DNA from: Sedimentibacter saalensis
Lineage (GTDB): Bacteria; Bacillota; Clostridia; Tissierellales; Sedimentibacteraceae
Direction: 5' to 3'
DNA: 64,000 nucleotides
Assembly (NCBI RefSeq): GCF_007830175.1
Contig: NZ_VLKH01000003.1
Coordinates: 1-64,000 of the forward strand
In this document: in pieces, positions 37,270 to 45,924 of the stretch
Numbering within the stretch: position 1 is the stretch's first letter
Layout: each line of letters starts with the position of its first letter
Notes under the pieces: generated by a model
What the model was told of the DNA's origin: nothing
Database searches by the model: none
The model's input: the letters and a program-made list of their open reading frames with translations, nothing else
Position numbers and translations under genes: made by a program

Positions 37270-40200
37270 TCATTCTGGCATATCAATATCCAAATACCAT
37301 CCGCAAGGTATGCGGGCAACCGCATGAACTGCCACATAATTCTTATTACCGTTAACCTGAACCTCAGCACCATCAGTATATGGGAATTGGCCAGGTGCAT
37401 CAGTCATAACACCTTTCTTTAAAGGCAGCTGAGTTGCACCAATCCATACATGTGTTTCTTCAAATTCAACTCCTTCAAAAGGCTCGAATGTTACACTTAT
37501 ATATCCATTTTCATAATTAATTAACACTTGACCTACTTTTGCTCCTTTGCTTAAGTCGTTGCCGCCTGCACCTGCATAAAGATCAGCTGTGATTGATGTT
37601 GGAGTTGTAGTATCAACTTCTATATACCATCCCCAATTTCCGGATGATGGAAGTACATCCTTATTTTCATGTGAAAACTCACTGCTGTATCCCCAGGCTG
37701 TTTCATCGCTGTAGCACTGGTTCCAGAAGTTTGCGGCTATTTCATTTCCTGTGTCTATGTCACCTGGAAGCTCAATGATACGTTCACCGTCATCCGGTTC
37801 GATTGCTGTCCAATTTTCAGGAATTTCTTCTCTTACACGGTACGTTCCTGCAGGAAGGCCGGCAAATGTATAAGCTCCGTTTGCGCCAGTTTGGCCGGAT
37901 TGTCTGTAATCCTCATCCCAAACTCCATCTTCTTCAATCCATCTGTCAAGATGCATGGTCCATCCTTCTAAAGGATTTTCATTATCTGGTCCGCTGCCAA
38001 GATAATCTTCCCATAAATATCTATATTTGTATGCTGTGATGTCAAACAGCTCTTCATTTTCAAAGTTGTAGAATGGACCTTCTTCACAATCTGATGAATC
38101 TTCAGGCAAGGTTACCTCATGATATATTTTTTCTGTTGTGTCAAAAGGTTCTCTCTGAATCCAGTGGTCCTCATCATCTATAATTTCTTCAACTTTGTAC
38201 TTTCCTGCAGGCAAATCTGTGAAACAATACTTGCCGAACTCATCTGTTTCATCAGAAGCAAATATATCTTCTAGCCAGCCTCCTGTACCTTCATTAAGTG
38301 TTTCATCCCACTTGTACAAATTGATTGTCCATCCTTCAAGGCCTTCTTGTGTTGTGTAATTCAACTTGTAACCTGCGATATTGTATTCTACCGGTGGTTT
38401 ATTTTCAAAGTTGAAGCTCATAACAGCAGAGGCTGTATCTGTATATAAATTAACCCCATCAGATTTTTCTGTTATAGCACCGGTTGATTTGTTGATTTCA
38501 AAGAATTTTCCTGCTTGTGCATCATGGCCGTAAAGTGTACCGTCTCCGCTGAATGCAAGCTGAAGGGAGAAAGTATATCCTGTGCTGCGAATTACTTCAA
38601 ATCCGCTGCCGTCACGATTAACCTTGAAGAATTCATATTTTCCTGAATTTAATCCGAAGCCGTAAATAACACCTTCCGGCGAAATTGCAATGTCCCCGCT
38701 AAATGTCCATGCATGTGTGTTGTTGGATATATCACCCATTTTGGTTGCAACATCAACATCTCCATCTGCCTTAAACGTGACCTCGTACAAATCGTCTGTA
38801 GCACCGCCATAACTGGAAGTCGGGCCTCCTGCTATATAATAATACTTTCCGTCAAAGAAATCGGCACATGCAATTTCTCCCGGCAAATTGCCAAGATATT
38901 CCTGGGTGCTTGTATCACTCAAATATAATTTTGCAAGTCCAGGATAATTTACAAAGTACAGATATCCGCCATCCTTGTCATAAGCAAGACCATTAGGTCC
39001 TATATTGCTAAAGCTCAGTCCACTTTCTAAAGTTATTTGGTAAACTTCGTCGGCATCAGCCGTAAGAGGGTCTACTTTGAATATTTTACCGGTATTACGC
39101 TGAATTCCATATACTATATTTTCTGTTGGAAGTGTCACATAATGGAAGCCATCACCGCCAGGATATACTTGTTCCCAGTCATCATCTATCAAATCCTCTC
39201 TCACACGGTATTCACCCATGGGAAGATCCAAGAAGCAGTACTTGCCTGTTCCATCGGTTTCTACTGGATCCACATAGTCTTCTTCCCAGTCTCCGTTAAT
39301 CCATTTGTCAAGATGAATTAACCACCCGGAAACAGTTTCGCCTGTATCGCTGTTAATTTTGTAACCACTGATTTCATAAAGAGGCGGACATTTATAAACT
39401 CTGATTGCATCCAGATCAAATCCGTCAGTGTTGCCAGAATCTGATGCTGTGATTGTTACATCCCCGTCATTAGGCGCAGTAATAGGCAGAAAGTTTACAG
39501 TAAAGGTGCCTCTTGGTGTGGCATTTGAAGTATATGTAGACGGATACGCTTCAGCATAAACATTTCTTGTTATGTCTATGAATGTTATGCCCTGGGCATA
39601 TACAACTTCATCCGGCAAATAGAACTGAGTTATGCCAAAGCTGCCTTCTGTTGCAGTTGTGCTGTCATGGAAATCTCTGTTAAACAGATTTTCATCGAAT
39701 TCATCCTCAGGAATATAAAGTTCTCTTATCTCTGCCTTGCGTGCAGGAGTTATATAGTTTATAGCTATTCTGTTACCTGCAATGCCTGCATAATATGCAT
39801 TGCCGTCAAGTGCGGGAATGCCAAGGGAAGCATCTATTCCTTCTGTGTCATTTTCTTCATAGGGGTAGATATCCCCGTTTGAATCTTTCACATAGGCACC
39901 TGTCAGATAAACCAGGGTTGCTTCAGCATGCCATCCTGTTGCAGCTCCCCAGGTTACTTCTGCCAGCTCAATATCAGGTTCTCCATCTACATTGAAGAAA
40001 TTATCATCAAATGTATAATTTGTCCATTGGCGGGCAGCCAATCCAAAGAAATACCTGTTGGCCATACCGCCGGCAGTTTGAACTGCATCAAAATCTCCCA
40101 GCGCATTTGCAGGATCCAGTCGCAGATAATGATAATCCGTGTAGCTGCTTATTTTGACAGGAACTCCTGTTCCCTGAGTTACACCGGATGCATACATTTC

Positions 40201-40290
40201 TTCATTTTCCATAGACTGTGAAAATGCCGGAACAGCAAACAGTGACAATAACATAGTAATAACCACTGTCAATGCTACAATCTTTTTCAT
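37270..40290 (-). CDS. Secreted surface protein with three B-type (SdrD/prealbumin-like) domains and a propeller-like insert
   Basis: The 1006-residue product has a signal peptide (MKKIVALTVVITMLLSLFAVPAFS). After a unique N-terminal region (to about 300), three related domains follow, each starting Y/F-x-I-x-(G/A)-YK, containing GW-x-(I/M)-(H/N)-L and ending in a DLPxGxYRVxE-like motif; they lie near 305-390, 645-735 and 745-845. Between the first and second sits a stretch of about 240 residues with repeating aromatic and Gly-Asp motifs (YGFGLNSGKYEFFKVNRDGSG and similar), like a beta-propeller. No LPXTG, SLH or CWB2 anchor is visible, so attachment is unclear. The ATG at 40290 follows GGAGGAG. 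A c-di-GMP-II riboswitch controls it, which suggests a role in adhesion or biofilm. Confidence 0.8.
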   Translation of the reverse strand: MKKIVALTVVITMLLSLFAVPAFSQSMENEEMYASGVTQGTGVPVKISSYTDYHYLRLDPANALGDFDAVQTAGGMANRYFFGLAARQWTNYTFDDNFFNVDGEPDIELAEVTWGAATGWHAEATLVYLTGAYVKDSNGDIYPYEENDTEGIDASLGIPALDGNAYYAGIAGNRIAINYITPARKAEIRELYIPEDEFDENLFNRDFHDSTTATEGSFGITQFYLPDEVVYAQGITFIDITRNVYAEAYPSTYTSNATPRGTFTVNFLPITAPNDGDVTITASDSGNTDGFDLDAIRVYKCPPLYEISGYKINSDTGETVSGWLIHLDKWINGDWEEDYVDPVETDGTGKYCFLDLPMGEYRVREDLIDDDWEQVYPGGDGFHYVTLPTENIVYGIQRNTGKIFKVDPLTADADEVYQITLESGLSFSNIGPNGLAYDKDGGYLYFVNYPGLAKLYLSDTSTQEYLGNLPGEIACADFFDGKYYYIAGGPTSSYGGATDDLYEVTFKADGDVDVATKMGDISNNTHAWTFSGDIAISPEGVIYGFGLNSGKYEFFKVNRDGSGFEVIRSTGYTFSLQLAFSGDGTLYGHDAQAGKFFEINKSTGAITEKSDGVNLYTDTASAVMSFNFENKPPVEYNIAGYKLNYTTQEGLEGWTINLYKWDETLNEGTGGWLEDIFASDETDEFGKYCFTDLPAGKYKVEEIIDDEDHWIQREPFDTTEKIYHEVTLPEDSSDCEEGPFYNFENEELFDITAYKYRYLWEDYLGSGPDNENPLEGWTMHLDRWIEEDGVWDEDYRQSGQTGANGAYTFAGLPAGTYRVREEIPENWTAIEPDDGERIIELPGDIDTGNEIAANFWNQCYSDETAWGYSSEFSHENKDVLPSSGNWGWYIEVDTTTPTSITADLYAGAGGNDLSKGAKVGQVLINYENGYISVTFEPFEGVEFEETHVWIGATQLPLKKGVMTDAPGQFPYTDGAEVQVNGNKNYVAVHAVARIPCGWYLDIDMPE

Positions 40291-40292
40291 TT

Positions 40293-40355
40293 TTACTCCT
40301 CCTTCTTTGACCAATAACATGTATTAACGCACATCCCCTTGTATTTATTAAACAT
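40293..40355 (-). CDS. Possible 20-codon upstream leader ORF
   Basis: Between riboswitch and surface gene lies an unusually perfect ribosome-binding sequence, AAGGAGGTGAT (40377-40367), not used by the main gene. An ATG at 40355 opens a 20-codon frame (MFNKYKGMCVNTCYWSKKEE) whose TAA ends two bases before the main ATG. The spacing to the ATG is long (about 15 nt), which argues against strong use. It may be a coupled leader peptide or a chance frame. Confidence 0.25.
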   Translation of the reverse strand: MFNKYKGMCVNTCYWSKKEE

Positions 40356-40406
40356 GTTGTGTTTCCATCACCTCCTTAGTTATTCATATTAAAACCTCAT
40401 AAACAC

Positions 40407-40429
40407 AAAAACCGACCAAAAGGTCGGTT
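40407..40429 (-). terminator. Expression-platform terminator of the c-di-GMP-II riboswitch
   Basis: On the minus strand AACCGACC (40429-40422), TTTT and GGTCGGTT (40417-40410) form an 8-bp stem followed by a short T run. The ACCGACC arm is also the conserved 3' end of the aptamer, so ligand binding should block this hairpin, giving an ON switch. Confidence 0.75.
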
Positions 40430-40490
40430 ACGCTACTAGCTCCCTCGGAGAAAAGCGTCCATATATGTCTCCGCAATCATCACTACCATA
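40422..40490 (-). promoter_or_regulatory. Cyclic di-GMP-II riboswitch aptamer
   Basis: The minus-strand sequence keeps the class II landmarks: GTGATGATT near the 5' end, GGACGCTTTTCTCCG, and the 3' block GCTAGTAGCGTAACCGACC, which corresponds to GTTAGTAGTGCAACCGACC in the Clostridium acetobutylicum aptamer as I recall it. The P2 stem CGGAGA/TCTCCG encloses ACGCT, which can pair with AGCGT downstream to make the required pseudoknot. P1 is short. A TATAAT (40498-40493) lies just upstream, with a poor -35. It precedes the surface protein gene by about 130 nt. Confidence 0.85.
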
Positions 40491-40683
40491 TTATTATATT
40501 TAAATTTTAACAAGTCCATGCATGATACACCAAATTATATTTCATTAAATGATAATTTGCACTTTGTATATACCCAAGGCAACTGCATGTAAACATTATT
40601 ATTTTTTTGTTATAATTATGCTTTTACAATAATGACATTACTTTGCAATCCTTGTTTTATATGTCTGAAAGATAACTTTCAAA

Positions 40684-40729
40684 ATAAAAAAGGCCTTACA
40701 CGCGACTTGTATCGCTATGCTCAGCCTTA
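40684..40729 (-). terminator. Terminator of the dapA-dapB-dapH-lysC operon
   Basis: On the minus strand AAGGC and GCCTT close a stem with an inner GCGA/TCGC helix, followed by TTTTTT (40690-40684), just after the lysC stop. Confidence 0.75.
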
Positions 40730-40732
40730 TTT

Positions 40733-42055
40733 TTATTTTACAAAAGCATTGTATATTGCTCTTATGGCATTTTCAAAATCCTTGTCATCAACGCCAACTA
40801 TGATGTTTATTTCACTTGAACCCTGGTCAATCATCCTTATGTTTATGTTGTTTTCTCCAAGAGCGTTGAACAGCTTTGCAGAAATACCCGGCCTGAACGC
40901 CATTCTTATACCAACTGTGGATATGAGACTCAGATTCTTGTATGTCTTTACGGAATCAGTGCCCAGTTTATCTTTTAACTCCTCCACAATTTCATGAGTA
41001 GTTTTTTCCACGCATTCTGTGGGAACAACAATTGAAAAACTGTCAATTCCTGAAGGAATGTGGTCTATGCTTATGTTTCTCTCTTCAAATATTTCAAGAG
41101 CCTTTCTTACTACACCAACCTCATTGGCCATGTGTTCCTTGTGAATGTAAAAAAATGTGAAATTTTTTCTTCCTGCAATTCCTGTTATGACATGTCCGTT
41201 ATCATAGTCTTCGTCGACCTGGTCATCGCCCACTATTACCGTTCCCGGATTGTCAGGTTCATTTGTGTTCCTTATGTTTATGGGAATACCTGCTTGTCTC
41301 ACCGGAAATACTGCTTCATCATGAAGAACAGAAGCACCCATGTAGGAAAGCTCCCTCAGCTCCTGGTATGTGATTTTATTAATAGGAAGAGGATTTTTGA
41401 CAATTCGTGGATCTGCCATCAAAAATCCTGAAACATCAGTCCAGTTTTCATACATGTCTGCTTTGGCAACACTTGCCACAATTGAACCCGTTATATCCGA
41501 GCCTCCTCTGGAAAATGTCTTGATGCTTCCGTCTGGATAGGAACCGTAAAATCCCGGAATGATAGCCTTGCTGCTTTTAGAAAGAGCTGCCCCAAGCTTT
41601 TCATTTGTTTTTTTCTTATCCACTGTTCCGTCATACTTGAAAAATATTACATCCTTTGAATCTATGAAGTCGCACCTGAGGTAAGAAGCCATAAGCTTGG
41701 CGCTTAAATATTCTCCTCTGCTTACAATGTAATCTTCATCACATTTATTATCCAGCATATTTCTTATTGTTTCAAACTCACTGTGAAGATCTATGTCCAA
41801 ATTAAGCTCATCCTTTATTTCATTGAACCTGTCTTCAATTAATTTAAGAACAGGAGCGTATGGAACTGAAAACTTCAAGTGTGCATGAGTCAAATACAGC
41901 AAGTCTGTAATTTTGTTGTCATCCTTGAATCTTTTTCCCGGAGCCGAAACAACCACATATCTTCTTTCTTCATTATCTTTTACTATGTCATGCACCTTTT
42001 TGAACTGAACAGCATCTGCCAGCGAAGTGCCTCCAAATTTAGCAACCTTTATCAT
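40733..42055 (-). CDS. lysC: Aspartate kinase
   Basis: LysC phosphorylates aspartate, the first step to lysine, threonine and methionine. The 440-residue monofunctional enzyme has the N-terminal VAKFGGTSLAD motif, FSRGGSDITGSIVA and WTDVSGFLMADPRIV in the kinase domain, and two C-terminal ACT domains (NEVGVVRKALEIFEERNISIDHIPSG; ISAKLFNALGENNINIRMIDQGSSEINI). It is the last gene of the lysine-riboswitch operon, but a separate promoter at 42087-42115 could supply it when the riboswitch is off. GGAGG precedes the ATG. Confidence 0.95.
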   Translation of the reverse strand: MIKVAKFGGTSLADAVQFKKVHDIVKDNEERRYVVVSAPGKRFKDDNKITDLLYLTHAHLKFSVPYAPVLKLIEDRFNEIKDELNLDIDLHSEFETIRNMLDNKCDEDYIVSRGEYLSAKLMASYLRCDFIDSKDVIFFKYDGTVDKKKTNEKLGAALSKSSKAIIPGFYGSYPDGSIKTFSRGGSDITGSIVASVAKADMYENWTDVSGFLMADPRIVKNPLPINKITYQELRELSYMGASVLHDEAVFPVRQAGIPINIRNTNEPDNPGTVIVGDDQVDEDYDNGHVITGIAGRKNFTFFYIHKEHMANEVGVVRKALEIFEERNISIDHIPSGIDSFSIVVPTECVEKTTHEIVEELKDKLGTDSVKTYKNLSLISTVGIRMAFRPGISAKLFNALGENNINIRMIDQGSSEINIIVGVDDKDFENAIRAIYNAFVK

Positions 42056-42086
42056 TTTGTCCTCCTATCTGCATTATAACTTTTTA

Positions 42087-42115
42087 ACAATAACACATGA
42101 AAAGTGCCCTGTCAA
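42087..42115 (-). promoter_or_regulatory. Internal promoter before lysC
   Basis: On the minus strand consensus TTGACA (42115-42110), a 17-bp spacer and TATTGT (42092-42087) lie in the 123-bp gap between dapH and lysC, 31 bp before the lysC ATG. Confidence 0.6.
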
Positions 42116-42178
42116 CAATTATAATACAGATGTACGTCATGTAAATACAACTCTTTGTTTGTGTCCTGTCGTCCTACA

Positions 42179-42880
42179 TTATCCTCTTAAGTCATCCAAA
42201 AGTTTTGTTTTTTCCACAGTCCTGTCATCCTTGTACTTTATAAGCTTCGCAGGGCTTCCTGCCACAACAGCCATTTCCGGAACATCCTCAGTTACGACAC
42301 TGCCTGCTGCAACAACGGCTCCCTTGCCAACCTTTACTCCTTCAAGCACAACAGCATTTGCACCTATGAGCACGTCATCTTCAATTATTACAGGAGCCTT
42401 GCTCGGCGGTTCTAAAACACCGGCTATAACTGCCCCAGCACCCACGTGAACATTTTTTCCTATTGTTCCTCTTGCACCTACAACTGCATTCATGTCCACC
42501 ATTGTTTTTTCTCCGATAACAGCTCCAATGTTTATAACTGCTCCCATCATAATTACTGCATCCTTGCCTATTGTAACCATGTCTCTTATAACAGCGCCAG
42601 GCTCAATTCTTGCCTGTATTTCATTTGTATTGAGCATTGGAATTGCAGAATTTCTTCTGTCATATTCCAAGTGATAATCCTTAATATTTTTATTATCAGC
42701 TATAACTTTTGCTGCATCTTCATATTCTCCTATGAGTATTGCCATTTCTCCTGTTTTGAAAACTTTTAAACCGTATGTTTCCATGTTGTCTATATTTCCT
42801 GAAACGTACAGCTTCACAGGTGTTGATTTTTTTGCTTCCTTAATATATTTAGCTATTTCATATGGATCTTGTAATAACAT
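42179..42880 (-). CDS. dapH: Tetrahydrodipicolinate N-acetyltransferase DapH
   Basis: DapH acetylates 2,3,4,5-tetrahydrodipicolinate with acetyl-CoA, placing the organism in the acetylated branch of DAP synthesis. The 233-residue length with an N-terminal alpha domain ([22 protein letters not shown]) followed by left-handed beta-helix hexapeptides (from [15 protein letters not shown] to [23 protein letters not shown]) is that of DapH, shorter than the succinylase DapD. It follows dapB by 21 bp in the operon. Confidence 0.95.
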   Translation of the reverse strand: MLLQDPYEIAKYIKEAKKSTPVKLYVSGNIDNMETYGLKVFKTGEMAILIGEYEDAAKVIADNKNIKDYHLEYDRRNSAIPMLNTNEIQARIEPGAVIRDMVTIGKDAVIMMGAVINIGAVIGEKTMVDMNAVVGARGTIGKNVHVGAGAVIAGVLEPPSKAPVIIEDDVLIGANAVVLEGVKVGKGAVVAAGSVVTEDVPEMAVVAGSPAKLIKYKDDRTVEKTKLLDDLRG

Positions 42881-42901
42881 AATTTCCTCCTGATATTTTT
42901 A

Positions 42902-43609
42902 TTAGGCAATATTTATGATTTTGCCTGTTTCCTTGCCTTTAAATTCGAACATGTCTTCAGTTTCATAAAAACCTGCTGCTTTTTTGCATAGCTTAATTGC
43001 AATGTCAAGCGCACCTCTGGCAAATATTTTTTTTGAAAATGCAGTATGCTTGATTTCAATAATTTCATCTGTTCCTGAAAATATAACCAGATGTTCTCCA
43101 GGTATAGTCCCTGCTCTTAAAGAATGCATCTCTATTTCTTCCCTGCCAGTAACAGATTTTATGTCTTCAGCCAGTGTCTTTGCAGTTCCGCTTGGCGAAT
43201 CTATTTTCTTATTATGATGTCTTTCTACTATATCTATGTCAAAGTCCCTTAATTCATTAGATATTAATTTAAGCATTTTTCGCATAATGTTTATTCCAAC
43301 TGAAGTATTTGATGAAAGTAATACAGGAATTAATTTGCCTGCTTCTTCTATTCTAAGTTTTTCCTCATCAGAAAATCCAGTTGTACAAATCAAAAGAGCA
43401 CATTTTTTTCTTGTTGCATAATCAATTAAAAAATCAAGATTAGCAGGATTTGAAAAATCAATTACTACATCAACTTTACCTAAGTCTTCGCCGTACTGTC
43501 CGTTTCTTGGAGACAATATTCCTGCAATATTAATGTTGTTGTAAGTAGTTGCTTCTTGCTCTATTGTTTTTCCCATGGCGCCCTGTCCGCATAATACTAT
43601 ATTAATCAT
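42902..43609 (-). CDS. dapB: 4-hydroxy-tetrahydrodipicolinate reductase
   Basis: DapB reduces the DapA product with NAD(P)H. The 235-residue protein has the nucleotide loop CGQGAMGK, then DVVIDFSNP, CTTGFSDE, and the catalytic signature ERHHNKKIDSPSGTAK. The loop is a short form typical of clostridial DapB. It starts 12 bp after dapA. Confidence 0.96.
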   Translation of the reverse strand: MINIVLCGQGAMGKTIEQEATTYNNINIAGILSPRNGQYGEDLGKVDVVIDFSNPANLDFLIDYATRKKCALLICTTGFSDEEKLRIEEAGKLIPVLLSSNTSVGINIMRKMLKLISNELRDFDIDIVERHHNKKIDSPSGTAKTLAEDIKSVTGREEIEMHSLRAGTIPGEHLVIFSGTDEIIEIKHTAFSKKIFARGALDIAIKLCKKAAGFYETEDMFEFKGKETGKIINIA

Positions 43610-43621
43610 AATTTTGCCTCC

Positions 43622-44503
43622 TTAACAAGATATCCCGCAGTTTTTCATTTCCTGAATCAATTTTTCCTTGTTCTCCAAAGACATTGGATACAAAGGAGCT
43701 CTAAGTTCAGGGCTGCACATGTTCATGAGACCCATTGCTTCTTTAACAGGTATGGGATTCGTTTCAATAAACAATGCATTTATTAGACCATTTAAAGAAA
43801 GCTGAGCATCTCTTGCGGCCTTCAAATCTCCATTGTTGAAATCATCAACCATTTTTTTTGTTTCTGCAGGCAGTATGTTGGCAACAACTGAAATTACTCC
43901 GTGTCCGCCCAGTGCCATGAGCGGTACAACCATATCGTCGTTTCCTGAATAAACAAGAAAATCTTTTGGGCAAATTCTGATTATTTCTGCAACCATGCTT
44001 ATGTTTCCGCTTGCTTCCTTGATTCCTGCTATATTGTCAATTTTTGAAAGTTCTAAACAAGTCTTTGGTTCAATGTTCATTCCTGTTCTTCCCGGTACAT
44101 TGTAAACAATTATAGGCAAAGATGTGCTCTCTGCAATCATTTTGTAGTGGTTTACCAGACCTCTCTGTGTTGTCTTGTTGTAATAAGGCGTAACAATCAA
44201 AAGACCATCAGCACCTGCTTCTTCGCAAAACTTAGCCTTTTTTATTGCTGATAAAGTGCAATTGCTACCTGCTCCTGCTATAACAGGAATTCTTTTGTCT
44301 ACTCTTTTTACAATAAATTCAACAACCTGATGATACTCATCATCTGTCATTGTCGCAGCTTCTGATGTTGTTCCTGCGGCAATGATGGAACCTGATTTTT
44401 CAACATGCATGTCAACCAGTGTTCCTAATGTTTCAAAGTCAATCTCTCCATTTAAAAATGGCGTTACCAGAGCTACTCCACAGCCTCTTACTAAATCGTT
44501 CAT
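43622..44503 (-). CDS. dapA: 4-hydroxy-tetrahydrodipicolinate synthase (biosynthetic DapA)
   Basis: DapA condenses pyruvate with aspartate semialdehyde. The 293-residue enzyme keeps the Schiff-base lysine K162 (GIKEASG), Tyr134 and Arg139 (YNVPGRTG). The usual GTTGES motif reads GTTSEA here (residues 44-49). The frame is open up to 44686 through the riboswitch, but AAGGAG lies just before the ATG at 44503, which matches the family N-terminus. It is the first gene behind the lysine riboswitch, so this is the biosynthetic copy; a paralogue lies at 47347. Confidence 0.95.
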   Translation of the reverse strand: MNDLVRGCGVALVTPFLNGEIDFETLGTLVDMHVEKSGSIIAAGTTSEAATMTDDEYHQVVEFIVKRVDKRIPVIAGAGSNCTLSAIKKAKFCEEAGADGLLIVTPYYNKTTQRGLVNHYKMIAESTSLPIIVYNVPGRTGMNIEPKTCLELSKIDNIAGIKEASGNISMVAEIIRICPKDFLVYSGNDDMVVPLMALGGHGVISVVANILPAETKKMVDDFNNGDLKAARDAQLSLNGLINALFIETNPIPVKEAMGLMNMCSPELRAPLYPMSLENKEKLIQEMKNCGISC

Positions 44504-44583
44504 ACTTTTCTCCTTAAAATTATTTATTACTAAATAATTTTCATGCCGCTTTTTTATCTTTTTGAGTTTTCCCTGAATGCAAT

Positions 44584-44623
44584 AAAAAAAGCGACATAAG
44601 AGCAAAAGGGCTCTCAGACGCTT
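44584..44623 (-). terminator. Expression-platform terminator of the lysine riboswitch
   Basis: On the minus strand AAGCG/CGCTT closes a stem with an inner AGAGC/GCTCT helix, followed by seven T (44590-44584). It lies between the aptamer and dapA, the expected off-state structure. Confidence 0.88.
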
Positions 44624-44651
44624 ACAAAAAACACCGAACCTTCTGCCCAGC

Positions 44652-44800
44652 ATATTACAGCTCTCTCTTATAGGATTGGGAAGCATCCTATAAAAACAGT
44701 ATTACATCTCTTAAATGTAAGCCCAGGGAAAGAATCCCTTCGGCGAATCACCCTTTCAAAGCTGTGCTTTTACTCTTGATCATCGCAACCTCTGTAATAT
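44652..44800 (-). promoter_or_regulatory. Lysine riboswitch (L box)
   Basis: A perfect 9-bp P1 helix, ATATTACAG (44800-44792) and CTGTAATAT (44660-44652), encloses the conserved L-box core on the minus strand: AGAGGTTGCGATGATCAAGAGTA, GGGTGATTCGCCGAAGG, CTGGG and AGAGAGCTG. The 149-nt size and placement before dapA, with a terminator after it, match lysine-responsive OFF switches. Confidence 0.95.
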
Positions 44801-44826
44801 ACCCACGAAAATATTTAATTTTCATC

Positions 44827-44855
44827 ATTATATGCTCTGTCAAAGATTATGTCAA
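44827..44855 (-). promoter_or_regulatory. Promoter of the lysine-riboswitch operon
   Basis: On the minus strand consensus TTGACA (44855-44850), a 17-bp spacer and consensus TATAAT (44832-44827) lie 26 bp before the P1 helix of the riboswitch. This is the strongest promoter match in the window. Confidence 0.88.
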
Positions 44856-44876
44856 CAACAAAAATTATTTTTTTTA

Positions 44877-45383
44877 TCAATCTTCGTCATATTTACGAAA
44901 TGCAACTATTTCTCCATAAATCATGACGTGATAGTCATTGTTCCTGTAGCTCATTTCATGGATATCTTTATCCAAAAGTTCCGAGTCAATAGACTGCCTG
45001 TACATAACTCTGCACTCATAACTGTCGCAGCCCTTAATGTGAGGCACACTTATTTTCTCACCTTCTGCCATCTCTAAACGGCACTCTTTAACCTTGTCAT
45101 AATTTCTTCCTGATTTTGTGCCGCAAATTTTAAGCTGCTCTTCAAATTCACCTTCCTTTGGAATGCATACTGTAAATTCATCCGAATTTTTCAACACTTC
45201 ATAGGAATATCTTGAATGCCTTACAGCAATAATCATGGACGGTTTTTTCCACATATATCCTATGTATCCCCATCCAATCTGCATTAAGTTGACGTGTTCG
45301 TTGCTTTTTGTAACTAAAAATGCCTTGCTTCTCTGCAGCCTGTTTAGAAACTCAGCTGAATTATTAAAAAAGTTATTATTCAT
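44877..45383 (-). CDS. Flavin-reductase-like (FMN-binding) protein
   Basis: The 168-residue protein matches the flavin-reductase-like split-barrel family: an N-terminal KAFLVTKSNEHVNLMQIGWGYIGYMWKKPSMIIAVRHSRYSYEVLKNSDEFTVCIP segment where FMN binds, and a C-terminal strand-rich half. Clostridial relatives act in electron transfer with ferredoxin or rubredoxin, but the partner here is unknown. It lies downstream of the flavo-iron-sulfur cluster, separated from it by a terminator. Confidence 0.8.
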   Translation of the reverse strand: MNNNFFNNSAEFLNRLQRSKAFLVTKSNEHVNLMQIGWGYIGYMWKKPSMIIAVRHSRYSYEVLKNSDEFTVCIPKEGEFEEQLKICGTKSGRNYDKVKECRLEMAEGEKISVPHIKGCDSYECRVMYRQSIDSELLDKDIHEMSYRNNDYHVMIYGEIVAFRKYDED

Positions 45384-45397
45384 ACAACCTCCTTATT

Positions 45398-45421
45398 AAG
45401 AAAGGCATCTTTTCAGATGCC
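45398..45421 (-). terminator. Terminator at the end of the flavo-iron-sulfur operon
   Basis: On the minus strand GGCATCT, GAAA and AGATGCC are followed by TTTCTT. It lies 6 bp after the stop of the [4Fe-4S] gene. Confidence 0.8.
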
Positions 45422-45426
45422 CTTTT

Positions 45427-45924
45427 TTATAGTCTTTTCATGGAAATTACATTTTCATAATGTTTTTTAGGAAAAGAAACAGCTACAAGCTTTGTAAGGT
45501 CATAGGATTTTAATCCGGTTATTTTTTCAACTTTACCTTCACATACTTCATTGCCTGTTCTGTCTACCAGCACAACCATATGGCCTGCTTCCGGCAAGGG
45601 AAGATATTCATATGGAAATGTAATCAAAGCAGTGTCTTCCCCATAGTTTATATCCATAAGGTGAATTGCTATACCGGGGCACTTTGCCACACAAATTCCG
45701 CAGCCCACACATTTTTCAAAATCTATTACAGGTAGATTTGTAATTGGATTTCCTACACTGATAGCACCCTTTGGACATGAAGTTTCACAAGGATTGCATG
45801 GTATTTGTTCTGTACATTCTATGACAGCAATATTTCCAAGATTGTAATCTTCATTTTTGGGAAAGCCCGGAGAATTTTTCAGTTCTTCTATTGAAGGAGC
45901 TCCGCATTTTTTTAAACATGTCAT
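45427..45924 (-). CDS. 2x[4Fe-4S] ferredoxin-domain subunit
   Basis: The 165-residue protein has two cluster motifs: C37-x5-C43-x2-C46-x3-C50-P and C72-x2-C75-x2-C78-x3-C82-P, followed by a C-terminal beta domain without cofactor motifs. Its start overlaps the HcnB-like flavoprotein gene by 4 bp. By position it is the electron-transfer subunit that would carry electrons from the dehydrogenase flavins to a ferredoxin pool. AAGGAG precedes the ATG. Confidence 0.85.
   Translation of the reverse strand: MTCLKKCGAPSIEELKNSPGFPKNEDYNLGNIAVIECTEQIPCNPCETSCPKGAISVGNPITNLPVIDFEKCVGCGICVAKCPGIAIHLMDINYGEDTALITFPYEYLPLPEAGHMVVLVDRTGNEVCEGKVEKITGLKSYDLTKLVAVSFPKKHYENVISMKRL

Noticed and set aside
44504-44686. 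N-terminal extension of dapA
   Set aside because: The extension runs through the riboswitch and its terminator; the ribosome-binding site and family N-terminus place the start at 44503.
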